From Euborellia annulipes (lineage: Eukaryota; Arthropoda; Insecta; Dermaptera; Anisolabididae), in contig JAKCPI010010687.1 in NCBI GenBank assembly GCA_023213315.1, positions 23,721 through 87,720 of the forward strand: 64,000 nucleotides of DNA, in the 5' to 3' direction. The number at the start of each line of letters is the position of its first letter. Within the stretch, counting starts at the first letter, position 1. Below, in pieces: positions 40,810 through 54,608 of the stretch. Under the pieces are notes generated by a model. That model was not told where the DNA came from, ran no database searches, and saw nothing but the letters and a program-made list of their open reading frames with translations. The translations under genes were made by a program, and so were the position numbers.

Positions 40810-43259
40810 TAAAGATGTTCGAATTGCTGGTTTTATTCCTCCCGACTCAAATGTCATATGCCCAGCAACCAACCAATTTACATATCAGACTTTTTTTTTT
40901 AGTCTTTTCGGCATCTTAAGCCATGCAGACTTTTAACATTATTTTTAGAAAGGATAATATTTATGGAGTCCAGGGACATTTATTTATACCATTTAGCACC
41001 CAAATGATTTAAATAAATTCATCGGATTTCACAGAATTCGAAAAACTATCATTATTGCCATTTGCCAAAATTATCAATAATGTTAGTCTTTGAAGTCGGG
41101 GGGGAGGGGGGATATACCGACTTGAATTTTTCATAAATTAGAAATAATAACACCCTTTTTTTTATTCTTTGTTTTTTTTTTTTTTAGCAACGTTATAGTA
41201 TGTCAAAAGGAGATTACATGTAAATCGCATCATCTAAAAAAGCTATTTTTAGTTTAAAAATTTCTATAACTTATAAATTTACTTTTGTTTTACTTGTTAG
41301 TTTACTTTTAGTTAGTAGCAAAGATAATAAAATAAGTTTGAGATCAAAATAAGCTTCCATCAGGTAGGCCCGAGTCTTATAAAAATAGAAATCATGACTA
41401 TGTATCTTTTTGAAATTTGGGATAAATAAACAATTGAAGTGAGGGCAATTCGCATTTGGAGGGCCTGAGGGTCCTAAGGGACCCTCTGTCAGCATCCTGA
41501 TTGAATTGACGCTTTCCGGATGCCAGCATCCTCCAAGCCTCCTTACCACCCGCGCTCACCATTTTTCAATTCTAATTAATTTATAAGAAGCTTTTCCAAT
41601 CATCTTTTTTTAGATGAGCTAATTGCTGTCTAATAGTAGAATAATTTGAATATCTCCCAAAATATTGTTTATTTCAAGAAGAAATATAAGACTAAAAATG
41701 ATAAAAAAAACCTTATAAAATAATCTTATACCCTGTCAACCTTTTAGGGAATAAGCGACATGATTTTAAAAACTTCTTTGCTTTCTTTAATTTTTGGTAT
41801 TAATAATATAATGCAAAATATTCTTGACCCCTGGACCCCCTGTATTGATTCCGTTTGCGGCGATCTCGCCTTTTTTTTGACCATGAGTCGTCAATTTTTC
41901 AGACAAATCGTCCCAAGCAGCAATTCCTATAAATTTACAAATCTGGCTCAGAAATATGATCTCTTTAATTTATCATGGTTTGTTAAAAATGTATTCTATG
42001 TGCAGTTTTTGGAAATTCGAGGACCACCTGAGTATTTTAGAAAATCTAAGCAAAAAAAAAAGATGGTTCCTAGATCGAAACTCTCTAGTTAAGCAGGTGT
42101 TCATTCAAGTGTTTACAAAACAAAAATTGATTCAAATTATAATTTTCAGAATAATGAAATGAAGACAATGATGATAAAGTAGATAAATTATTCAATTTCC
42201 TAGTTATTTAGCTTATTTTATTATTATTTAGTTAAGAAGCAGTTGTCTTCCTATACAATTTTCCTAGCAATTTTGATGATTTACTAGATCCCTCTATTCC
42301 TAATGTTGTTCAAGGCCAAGGACACAAAATACTTTTTTTTGCCGCCCCGGAATGTTACTAAGGTGTGCATATTACAAACAAAAAAAATAACGAAAGGAAA
42401 AATATAAAAGACTTCTCAAAACATGTTTACATTTCCTCAATAATTAATTTTTATTCTTTCTTCTTTAGACATCTTAATTAAACAAAATGATATTTATAAT
42501 AAAAAATTATTTTATTTTTAAAATCTTCTTAATCATCTTGTAGAGAGAGAAAAAAAAATTAAAAAGGAAAAAAAAATTTTTTTGTATGGATCGAATAAAA
42601 TTTTAGAAGTTGAGATAAGGACAAAGGAATTTGGTTGCGTGGTCTGGGAAAGGAGCCGGCTGACTTGGTTGGATGGTTTGGTGCCCGAGGCGCGTTTTGG
42701 TTGGCCGGGCAGCAGCAGCAAAAAGTCAAGCGAGTCGAGCAGGTGTGCATTGACGCCGACAACCAACAACACCCTCTCTTGAAGACGAGAAAGAAAGAAA
42801 GAGAAAGAGAGAGAGAGAGGAGAGAGACAGAACAACGACTCCTTGTTCCCTCTTTTTTTTTTATACGATAACCAAATTGCACAATTCCTAAACCTTCATC
42901 AAAAACTTTTTTTTTTTACATTAATTCGATTCATCCGCTTTTCAGAAATAAATTTTTTCTTTATATATTTTCCTGTTCCTTTGTTTTATAAACCGACATT
43001 TTTTGCAATTTTCAAGGACCCTGTTTTTTTTTTTTTTTTTTTACATAATGAAAATAAATATTTTATAAAAACTAAACAAGTCACATCGGTAATGAATGTG
43101 ACCCAAACATATATATATATATATATATATACTTTAGTCGATCGAAACAAAATATAAGAGAGAATAACAAAGATTTAATTAAAAAAAAAAAATGAACAAA
43201 ATTTTTTAAGCACTATTTGGCGTTAGTTAACGAAAAAAAAGATGAAATTTAAAAGCGGC

Positions 43260-44150
43260 TTTTGAACTTTTGAGATCCGAGAAACTATGACGTCATTAGA
43301 TGACAATGATGGAATGTAATTGGTTCATCTCATTAGTAATCAAATGGACCGGCTGTGTGCGTGCATTATAACTTTCCGGGGAGCTGAGCAAACAAAATTA
43401 GGAGGAAAATCATCAAAAAGGGAGATTGGCATTGACAAAGGCAATGTGGAAATCCTTGAATGGCAAGGTGCGGTGTTGATGCAAAAAGCCACGGAGATAT
43501 GACAACGCCGCGCTGTGAAATTCAAGGCGAAATCTCTTTTTTTTTATTATTATTATTTTAATATTTTTTTATTAGGAGTCAATCACTGGGCTGACACGAC
43601 ACAGAGCACCGGAGGCCACTTAGAACACAGCAAGACGACAAACATGATGTATGGGTACCTTGCCCTGGATGAGTGTGGATCTAGTCATGATCTCGAAAAG
43701 GACACGCACTGGACCTACACCCATCTAGCGCAGGGGACCGACCTTGGACGACCCGACGACGCGGCTACGACGGCTGCCCGGAGACGAATGGCTGGCTCCA
43801 GGAGGGGAGGCGGCAGGGCCGGAGGGAGAGCGGCGACTCGCGCCAACCTGCCGAATGCCTCGGAATGAGGCCGAGCGTCGTCGGAGATTTCCAATCTGGT
43901 CTGGAGGCGGGCCACTGGTGGGGGGTACAACCAATAGGAACAGACAAGCCGATCACAACCAACCAATCAGAAACCACCGCCCCGCCTTTGTTGCGCTCGC
44001 GCCCAACAAACGCGCTGCGTTGCGTGGGAACCGCGTTGACATCTCATCGACGTCTCTTTAATTATTTTTATATAGCGCAACATAACGAAAAAAACCCCCA
44101 TCTAATTGCAAGCCTTGGCTTATTAAAAAAAAAAAGTGACGTCATCGAAG
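43260..44150. promoter_or_regulatory. orphan CpG-rich promoter-like block
   Basis: Two perfect CRE octamers TGACGTCA lie at 43288-43295 and 44137-44144. CCAAT boxes lie in ACCAATAGG (about 43930) and ACCAATCAG (about 43963). A GC box (CCGCCCCGCC) is near 43978. GC and CpG content are very high at 43570-44050. No ATG-initiated conserved frame was recognised on either strand. It may drive a gene whose exons are too short or too diverged for me to see. Confidence 0.4.
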
Positions 44151-44159
44151 GTCAAGTTT

Positions 44160-45675
44160 TGTTATGGTCGCTACCTGGCCATTATCTACCTGGCTCTAAT
44201 TTCGAAGACCCGCCCTTCGGGGCTTGGGGGCTCTCCTCCAGGCAGCAAAAAAAAAAAAAAAACCGAGCTGTTGAGAAATAATCGAGGGAAAAGGACACAA
44301 AGCAAATGCAAACGTTCAACAGGGAAAAATCATTTATCGTTATGTAGGTAGGTATCAAAAGCAACATGAATAAGTGTCATTAAATATGACTACATACGAT
44401 CAAAATTTCTTGTGATAAGTGTTTTTTTTAATAGAAAAAAAATTTGAGTCCATTCGTTCATTATGCAGTCCAGTTTTTATGACAATAGAAAATCTTTAAA
44501 AAAAAAAAGGATTCATAACAAATTTTTTTTTGATTTCAAATTGTCATAAGTCTTGATTTGAACTATAAGCACCACAAAATCACTTCTTGAATGTACAATA
44601 TAAGAAATCTACTCATATCTCACTTAATAATACAAATTCATTACAATAAATCTTTACACTTATCGCTAAGACATCAAGTTTAATTATAATAATTTTATTT
44701 TTTTTTTTTTTTTGATATAAAATTCTACCCGAATTCACAAGGCGATTTGTTGACATGCTTAAAAAAATTTAGCTCTCACTCAAAAAATTCACTTTTTACA
44801 GTTTTGATTAGAATATTGATCATCTAAAAAAGCCGTAAAAATAAAAAGTACAAAAAGTTGCGCAAAGGGCTCAGCTTAGCTTGTTTAAATGAACAATATT
44901 CTTCCCAAAACGGAATTGGATTGTTTCTAAAAAGTTATAAATATATATGAAAAAGGGAAAGATCGATTTATTATTTATTGATAAATGGAAATAAAAAAAT
45001 TAAAAGAAATATCTCACTCAAATATGTTTGATTCGTATAAATTAAGCACGTCCTGTTTTTTTATGGCAGACGGAGAATCTCAGTTAAATACAATAAAATA
45101 TATATAATATTTATAATACAATTACACTTATTCTTTGGAAAATAAAATATATTAAGAAAAAAGGAGAGATACTTTTTATAATAAAGTAAAAAAATTAAAG
45201 AAAACATTAAGAGAATAACTTTAATAATATGAAGGTGTTTCGATGAGAAACCAAAAGGGTAATGACGAATAACCCTTCGGGCTTCGCTTCTTGCCACCAG
45301 AAGATTAGAATATGTGTTTATATATATACATATAAATAATTATTCTAAAATTCGTGCTCCATTCGTTTCTTAATGAAGAACGTTTTTTTAAAATAATTAT
45401 AGATATACCATATAATTATATATAAAATTAAAATTCTTTTAAGCATACTTTTTTTATTTTACTTGCAGTCTTGATTGCACTAAAAAATATAGTGAGGAAA
45501 CTCGCACTTAAAATGAATAAAAAAGGAAAAGAGTTAGGAATGGCCGAGATAAAGAAAGAAGATGGATAAAGAGAGCATTTTTTTTTTTTAGAATTTGATG
45601 GAAAGATGTGCGAGTTGAAATAAATGAAAGAAGAATGAAAATTATATTAAGATTGGCGTGCCCAAGAGAGGCACA
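44160..45675. other. intergenic / msn 3' UTR side, nothing recognised
   Basis: AT-rich sequence with A and T runs. Its right part is presumably the 3' UTR of the msn-like gene, but no strong AATAAA can be singled out. No repeat family was identified. Confidence 0.4.
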
Positions 45676-45759
45676 TCACCAGTTGGCCATTCCAGGTTTA
45701 TTCAATGTCATAAAGTAAATCTGGCACGATGAACCGCCCTTCGCCGAAGAGAAGAACAC
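45676..45759 (-). CDS. msn: msn last exon
   Basis: [20 protein letters not shown] then KPGMANW and TGA (45678-45676). Acceptor AG at 45761-45760, phase 0. Matches the family's VFF.SV..G...Q.YFMTL ending. Confidence 0.93.
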   Translation of the reverse strand: MFFSSAKGGSSCQIYFMTLNKPGMANW

Positions 45760-48700
45760 CTGAGAGAATTAAGCAACATTTAAGATTAATTTAATACAAT
45801 AGATACTCTCCTAATTCCGGCATATTCCCAAAAATTTAGCAAAGAAAAGGAATGGGGGTAAAAATGGAAGAAAAAACAAAGTGAAAACAAAATGAATCGT
45901 TAAGGCTGAACGCACACCAATTGAGCAAAAACGTTCTTGAACAAAAAGTTTTTGACTAATCGTGCCTAAAACTATTTTTTCAATGCTTTTCTATGGGGCA
46001 AAAAGCACATCGAGGAGGCAAAACACAATTGAGCATGATTCGACATCACTGAACAAAATGTTTGCTCAATCGGTGTGCGTTGGCATTTAGCAAAATATTT
46101 TGTTATTGAGCGTTTTTGCTTAATGGCCGAACATTTTGTCCAATGCCAACGCACCCCGATTAGGCAAAAATGCTCAATGGCAAAACATTTTGCCTAATCA
46201 GTGTGCGTTGGCATTGAGCAAAACGTTTTGTCCAAGAGCGTTTTGCTCAAATGGTGTGCGTTCAGCATAAGAATTTTCAAATATATTTTTATTATTTTAC
46301 TCAAGAGGATTACTACATTATTATATTAATTCCATTTGGCCTTAATTGTAATGCAAATGTAGGAGATCCCTTATGGTGGGATTCAGATCAACTGTACCCT
46401 TTAGGTTCCAACCCCGTTTGTTCATGTTTTTCAATTTTCCTTTCGAGGAGATCTATTGAATTGAAGGAAGGTGATGTCAGGTTTTTAAAGAGAGTTAAAT
46501 TTCCATGCACACAATAAAATTGTTGAATTTGATTTCGGGTGGCCCAATTTCAGGGCCGTAGCCAGAAGGAAAAAACTTCTCACCACCGTGAAATACCAAA
46601 AAATTATAAATAAAGAGAGAAATATGGTGTTGAAATTTTAAATACTGTTGAAAGATATAAGAAATATTTTATATTATTTAAAAATTATTCATTTGGGAGG
46701 ATAAATCCTCCTCTTATCCCCTTGAAAAAATTTTCTGGCTACTGCCCTGTCTCATTTAAATTTAGTAAGCAAAATAATCTTGTATTTTGTTATTGTATAG
46801 ATTCTAAAGAAAAAAATAATAAGGTGTTGTTTTTATAGCATACATGGCCGGAAGGTTATATCAATTGATAAACCTTAAAAACCAAAGCGTTGAGGGTGCA
46901 GTTCCAAATTTATTTATTTGGGAATAGTGCCATAAGGAGAGCATATTTTAATCTTTATTGTACCTAAGCATTAACAAATAAATTCTTATAAATCAATTTT
47001 TCCGACGAAAAAAGCTCTCGCACTCGCTGGTTTTGAAGAGGAGAGTTCAGGACAAGGTGTTAGTGGATATGACAGCATTATCTTCAGTTTTCATCATGTC
47101 AAATTTATTTTCCGATTATCTTGTTAGATGCTTTGTTCTTTTTAATCCTTTAAAAAAATTGGATTTGATTGGAAATATTAATATAAAATTAAAATTTTCC
47201 TATCAAAAGATTTTTTCAACATTAATGAGGGAGGAATAAAAAGAGTGGCCTAACCCATTAAAAAAAAAACATAATTTATCTAGGGTCCGACCGAAACAAG
47301 ATTTTCAACCGAAACCGAATATTCGGCCTCAATCTTAGTTTCGGCCTTAGTAGCCCTTAGTTTTCGGCTACTTTTTGGCCGAAACCGAAACTACAGCCGA
47401 AACCAGGATTTTTGGCCGAAACCGTAACCGAATGCGAATATTCGGTCGGTTCCTAAATTTATCACGTTATTTTAAAAATTTAATATAATAAATTTCGAAA
47501 ATAATTAATTCAACAAAATTAAATTTCTAAATACAATGTGTTGCTTAGACCAGTGCTTTTAAAACTTTTCCAAGTCGCGGCCCCCTTCGAACCCTAGTCA
47601 ATATCTCACTAATTTTAACAGTAAAAGCGTGAAAAAAAATAAAAACGGTTATTATGTTTTGATTAATGAGTGTGTTGTTACAATTGGGACTCTTCGCGGG
47701 TCTCCTACGGGTAATCCATGACCTCCTAGGGGGCCGCGGCTCAATACTTTAAGAAGCCCTGGCTTAGACCACTCAATATATATATATAGGCCTATATATA
47801 TATATATATATAATATATATACGCTTATTTAGTAATAATTTGTTATTATAGCTTATGACTTTCAAGTTGACAATTATATTATTATTAGAAATATAGAAAC
47901 ACTTTTACTGTTGGATTTCGTCAACCGTTCGAATCTCTGTATTCCAGCTAACTAATAACAATTCATTAAAGTATTAAATATTGTTCTTATCCAATAACAT
48001 TTAATTAATGAATGAATTCTTTGTAATTTATAATAAATTTTGAATAATCAAACAAAAAAGTTTTGAAGGAAAAATTGTAGACAATGTGAAAAGTGAATCA
48101 ATGAGTGAGTCAATTTCTTTAATAAAATTATTAATATTGAGTGAGTTCGAATCAAAACTAAACGATTGCTAGACCAATAAAGTTATAAATACGACAAAAT
48201 AAAAGGATCGATAAGACATTATTTTAAACTAATATAAAATTTCTAATATTCTAAAACCATCAGTGTACAGAGATATTCACTGATAATTCATATTTATTTT
48301 ATTATGAAGTTTTCCCATTCCTTAATAAAACATAGAGCAAATATAAAAGTACAAATAATGAAAGTGTTTTCTTCTTATTGTTTGAAATTCATTAGTGAGG
48401 GCTTAAAACTTGCCTTCTACGGGAACTAACACTTTGAGAAATAGAGAACGAATAGGCCAGATTCAAAAAAAAAAAAAAAAAAAAAAAAAACTTCAAGAAA
48501 AATGCCATCAATTAGGTGTCGGGTTACGTTCAGATCATGTAAATTTTCCTGGAGATAAGGTATTCAGAAGAAAGAGAGGATACGATTAAAAAATTTGGAA
48601 CCTATTCTATCTTCAAAAGAGTAGCTATCTGTTGTACTTATGAAATATAAAAAGACTTACTTTGATTAATATGAAGAAATAGGAAAAAATTGTACAAAAA

Positions 48701-51700
48701 CAAAGGAAAATACGGTATTTTAAAGTGAAAGAATATAAGGATGAAATGGAGATAGAAACTCAATAAGAAAAGGATGTATAAAAAGGATTTTGTTGATCTG
48801 ACCTTGTCATTGCGTTCGCAGAGGAATTTGAGCCGTTGGGCCTTCTTGTGCATGAAGACACCATCGAGGTGGCCGGTCTCGACGCTTCGGATCTCGATGG
48901 CTTTGTTGCCCCATCCCATAATTTGTCCTGTGCCAATATAGGCCACCGATGTGGGCATCTCACCCCATTGTAGTACAATATTTTTGGAGAGCTTGCCGTA
49001 TGTATTGACGTAGACCCCCTCGTTGTCGTAGCATAGTAGCAATTGCATGCCATTTGAGTTGGGCAGCGGCACGATGCAATGTGGCGATATAGGCCCCTGC
49101 GTCTGCACACCCTCACAAACGAAAAAACAACTCACTAGAATGATCTGATGATTTAGAATTCAGTTCTTAGATATATAATTAATTCTAGTATTAATTTGAA
49201 AGATATTATAATTAAAACTAATGTTAGCGAGGCGAATAGCTGAATCAATATGTAGTAGAAAATAAAAGGTCGAGCAGCTATGATAATTTCTTTATTTGAG
49301 AACCCACAGCGAATAATGACTTTGGCGCTGAATGCATTATATATGATAGATCGTAATGTATTTTATGAAATGTCTGTCAAAGAACTTAAGAGGTTTTTCT
49401 GTTGACTGAACTCTAGCCATGAAGATGGTCGCATAGTCGACCGAAACGTCGCTGTGGGTTCTCAAATAAAGAAATTATGATAGCTGCTCGACCTTTTATT
49501 TTCTACTTAAAACTAATGTTGAGAATTCAGTAGTATTTTTAGGGGAATTATAAATTTTTATTATTTTATGGTATTGAAAGAAACGATTTTTTCTATCTCC
49601 TCAGATGTTTCATATATATATATATATATATATAGGATATTACGTTTATTTTATTTTATGCAGTATTAATATTATAGTTAAGTTGAAAAAAAGGAACAAA
49701 AAATTCAAAGTCAAAAATTATATACCGGTATACAATTATTAGAACAAATTTACTATATTTTAAACATTTAAGAAAAATGATGTAAGTTGTTAATGTTTAT
49801 TTTTTAATGTCTTGATAACGTATATCCAGACAGAGATTTATAAGACGAGGACATAAAAATGTTAATATTTAAAAATAAATTTATTATTAACCAACCATAT
49901 GCAAAATACTATAAGTTAATTGATAATAAATACGATATAAATATTATTGTGATTGTATATCTCGAGAGTAAAATAAAATTAGTTAATAAAATAAATTTTT
50001 TTTTTAGAGTAAGACGCCATATTGTTAAAATGACTTTTGTGAACTTTAGGCTTTTGACCCACCAACAAATAAAATACTCACAAATTTGTTAAATAATGAG
50101 CATTGTTAGTTCAATATATTTATGTACCTGAGAAAAGCGAACACAGTCGTTTCAGAGGAAAACCATTAAAATTTCAAAATATAGTGCAAAAAAATTGAAT
50201 AAACTTGATAAATTTGGATTGACATTTTAAAACACAAAACTATTAATAATACAACACGGAGGGATAACGCGGAGAAAACTGGAAAGATTGAAGCGATTTA
50301 GTGCAAAAGATTTCCGCTAGAGAGCAGCAGTTATCGGTTTACGAAACAGACAAACTAATGTTTAAAAAATCCCCAATTTAAATAAATATAGGCATTTAAT
50401 AGATATATATATGCATTAAACCTTTATATTGCTTTTTAAGTCGAAAATAGTGAAATACATAAAAAATTTTCAGAATCTATCCGTTTGAATCAGATATATT
50501 CAATAACTTCCTCTATTTAGCAAATCAGACTTAAGTCGAGTCAAGATTTTTTTAACATGGTTTGTGAATAAATTTATTTTAATAATATTTAATGGCTGGA
50601 AATATATGTAAGATGGATATGAAAATGCAGGCAGCCAAAAATAAAAACTCTCGATACTCTGTGAACGTTCAGACGTTTCGGGTAAAATTTATTCACCCAT
50701 CCTCAGTGAACACTAAAAATAAAAAAATCTGGTGTGACTGGCGCACAGCACACAACTTTCTCTTACCTTCGGTAATCGAACGTTGTGTTCTGTGCTTGTC
50801 ACACCAGATTTTTTGTGTCTAAATGTATTTAATTTCCGACAGTAGGGTACAATTGAATTCAAGATGTAAAATTTATAAGTATGGCAAAATATTTATATTT
50901 TGTTACCATGGCAACCATTTCTCTCTCTTTTCTATGGAGTACAAGAGTAAAGTGGTCTTCAGAAGATTTCAATGACAAAATGAGAATATACATTTTATTG
51001 AAGATCTAAAAAATAATTGATTTTTGAATTTAAAAAAAAATCGTTGGAGCAAATTTAGAGAAAATCGAAAAAAACTGAAAAACTACATCAGTAAAGTACT
51101 AGTACTTTTTGGTCGATTTTGTTCAAAAGCTTCGTGTCACGTCCCAGGGGGTGCCTAATTTAAATATAAAATTTCAACCTCCTAGCTCTTTTCGTTCTTG
51201 AGATATTTTGTTCACAGACAGACACACACACACACACACACAGACACACAGACAGACCATGTCGCGAAAACCACTTTTTTGGATTCAGGGGACCTCAAAA
51301 CGTGAAGATCCATCAAAATCTCGACATCGAATTTTTGACATGAATCCAATACTTTCTCTCTATATATATATTACATATATACATAGGTAAGAGAAAGTAA
51401 TATTAATTATAGCATTTGAAACAATATTCCGTGCTTAACTCAATTTTTAATTTTTTGGCGTTTGACACACTAATGTATAACAGGGTCCATATATCAAAAT
51501 AAATATACACATAAAAAAATGTTAAAAAATAATGAAAAACTTGAAAGTTTTCAAAAAATGTTCTGGGCCTACCCTGAAACCACTATGTTTACTTGATTTA
51601 AATGTATTTAATTAACAAATCTCATTATTTAAAAATTTAAAAAATGTGTGATTACTTCTACTCTTCTTTATTGTTTTATTTTAAAGTTGTTGAACGAAAA

Positions 51701-54570
51701 CAAGTAATTTTAAATAAAAAAAACTAATAAAAATCATAATCGCCCTTTCAATGATGCATTTTTTATGAGGATCTTTAATTATCTCACTAAAGATCGAGGA
51801 AAAACGTTTTCGGACAAAACGTTTTGTCCAAGAGCAAAACGTTTTGCTCAATGCCAACGCACACCGATCGAGCAAAAAGCTCAATGGCAAAACATTTTGT
51901 TCAATGACAATGCACAACGATTGAGTAAAAGTTTTCGGACAAGAGCAAAACGTTTTGCTCAATGCCAACGCATACCGATTAAGCAAAATGTTTTGCTCAA
52001 TGCCAACGCATACCGATTGAGCAAAACATTCTGTTCAATGATATCAAATCATTCGCAATTGTGTTTTGCCTCCTCGGTGTGCGTTGACCCATGGAAAAGC
52101 ATTGAAAAAACAGTTTTAGGCACGATTAGTCAAAAACCTTTTGTCCGAAAACGTTTTTGTTCAATTGGTGTGCTTTGAGCCTAAGATAGCGAAACTACAA
52201 TATATCTAAAATCCATATCCCCAAATGAAAAAATATTAAGCAACCTACATGTTTGGGTAAATAAATGTCGTAGACGGCGGCTGAGTCGAGGTCAACGGCA
52301 TGGAAACCATCTGCGGAGCCATAGACTACCTTGAGCCGGGTACCCTCTTCTACTGTCAGGTCGACAAGGAGAGGCCGATGCGCCAACTCCCCGAAGGACT
52401 GCAAAACAATCAAATAAACTAGATAAATACATTTGAAATTTTTTGAATTTAGAAATATGTTATTATAGAAGTGTTATAGTGTAAAAAGAAAATATTTGAG
52501 TAAAGCTACTTAATATTGTTGAATAAATTTTGTCTTGTTTATATAATTATTTATGAACGTGATTAAAAGCTCATTTCAGCTGAAAGGAAATTTTTTGTTG
52601 AATTATGATAATAACATAAAGGGAGAAAAATGTCTAAATACTTAAAACAAAATTTTAATATAAATTTAATATATTGTAAAGTTGATTAAATCATGTATAT
52701 ACTATTGAATTCAAATAATTTTAAGCAGGTTCTGGGGTAATTTATGGATAATAAAATAACATCTCACCTTAAAGGCCATAAATTTGTGATAAGGCTTCGG
52801 TGCCCAGGCATAAATTTCAATAGAATCTTTGAGTGCGATCACAAGGAATTTTATCCTTTCATATTTTACGATTTTGAAGTGAACAGCCCCTTGAAGATCT
52901 CCAACATTTATCCAGCCATTTCGTCGTTCCACTTGCTGGAAAAAAATTTTTTAATAGATTTTGATATTATTTTAAAGAATTTAAATATTGATTGATTGTA
53001 TTTGAAATTTTATAAAAAAAAGTTCAAGTTGTCAAAATTTGGTTTAGCCTAGGGGGTCTGGCAACGGATTAGAGCAACAGCCAACAAGATGGTTTCTTTC
53101 AAGTAATGCCAAATGCGGTGAAACGTCGGGTGGCCCAGGGGAATCAGCGTGTGGAACGTCGTCCGGTAGCCATTGATAAATAAATGAAAAAAAATCTGGT
53201 ATGACTGGTCGCACAGCACACAACTTGCTCTTATCTTCAGTAATCGAAAGTTGTGTTCTGGGCTTATCAAACAAGATTTTTTGTGTCGACATATGATTAA
53301 TTTCGAGTACAAGAGTAAAGTGGGCTTCGAAAGATTTCAATGCCAAAATGACAATATACATTTTAAAGATCATCTAAAACATAATTGAATTTGGAATTTT
53401 AATCAAAATCGTTGGAGCAAATTTTGAGAAAATCGAAAAAAAACAACTGAAAAAGTGCTTCCATAAAGTACTAGTATTCTTTAGTCGATTTTGTTCAAAA
53501 GCTTCGTGTCAAGTTCCTTGGGAGTGTCTTTAACTTAAATATAAAATTTCAACTTGCTAGCTCTTTTAGTTCTTGAGATATTTTGTTCACTCACATCCAC
53601 ACAGACAGACAGACCCACACACAAACATACCATGTTGCGAAAACCACTTTTTGGATTCAGGGGACCACAAAACGTATATAACCATCAAAATCTGGACATG
53701 GGATTTTTGACATGAATCCAATACTTTCTCTCTATATATGAGTTGACCATTTCCAAAAGTGTTTAATTAACAAAATTTGAAAAGTTAGGATTTTAATTGC
53801 ATGTTGTTGGTTCAACTGAAATATACATTTGAAAATAGTTTTTCAGTGAAAAAAGTTTCTATATCTTACTTAAAACAAATACTGAAAATAGAGTACAAAT
53901 TCAAACAGGGCCTAGTTGCATTTCATTCCATTTCCAAAACTGTCTTGTTGCAAACAAACAAATACTGTTTCAAAACTACATGCTTGCTAACAAAAAGATG
54001 GCGACTTTCATGACTTCATTCCCAAAACTTGCTAATTGCACTGAATAATAGCCCTCCCAAAAGCTTCCACAAAATTGTATATTTTTGACTGAGGGATTTT
54101 TATTAGTGCAGACGTATATTTCTACACTTTTTAATAATGATTATTGTTGTTTAACCTGCTACTTTTATGGAATTTTCTTTTTTTTGATTGATACTGGCCA
54201 TTTGCAATTACAGTGCCAAAACTCGCTAATTGCAAAAGGTCCAATTCCAAAACTTACTAAATACAACAAACTTTTCCAAAAGTGCCTAGTTGAATATTAA
54301 AACAGTATATTACTGCTAGAAAGAAAATAATACGGACCTAAGAACTTGTAAATTGTGTTTCTAATTTATTTACAGATTTTATAAACATTACAGTCATAAT
54401 AAATTAACTCTTGAGTTTAATAAAATACAGATTTTTCTCATTTCCTGAAAATTTGTTCCCGATGCAACTAGACACTTTTGGAAATGGACGACTCATATAT
54501 TAGCATATATATAGGTAAGAGAAAGTAAAATTATATATATTAAACCTCTAAGATAAATTAAAGAATAGCC

Positions 54571-54608
<38 letters not shown>

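Larger units (their letters stand above)
40263..40853. mobile_element. foldback with hammerhead-like motifs, interrupted by a Harbinger-like element
   Basis: The left arm GAGTCGGGAGGAATAAAACC..TTTACACTTTATTC is mirrored by the right arm, split by the insertion at 40482-40809. Centre motifs include CTGAAGA at 40426 with GAAATATT at 40455 (plus) and a TTGAAGA..GAAACGTT version on the minus strand at about 40326-40359. Confidence 0.7.

Noticed and set aside
43515..43868. 117-codon frame in the CpG-rich block
   Set aside because: Overlapping open frames exist on both strands because of GC content. There is no recognisable domain, and the start is a low-complexity FYYYYF stretch.
45904..46267. 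Exon of the msn gene
   Set aside because: Short frames occur, but the segment is a complete TIR/TAA-flanked element, and the flanking msn exons join in phase without it.
51208..51390. Repeated short frames ending in [14 protein letters not shown] sequence in many TH copies
   Set aside because: They arise from the TH body, are interrupted differently in each copy and have no conserved start. Not coding.
51797..52181. CRISPR-like array (regular CAAAACGTTTTGCTCAATG units)
   Set aside because: Spacing is irregular, the units are palindromic parts of a Harbinger-like MITE, and the genome is eukaryotic.
53040..53170. Hammerhead-like motif at GTGAAACGTCGGG
   Set aside because: GAAACGTC is present but no CTGANGA partner with a plausible stem II is found. 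It shares only a short repeat with 28150.
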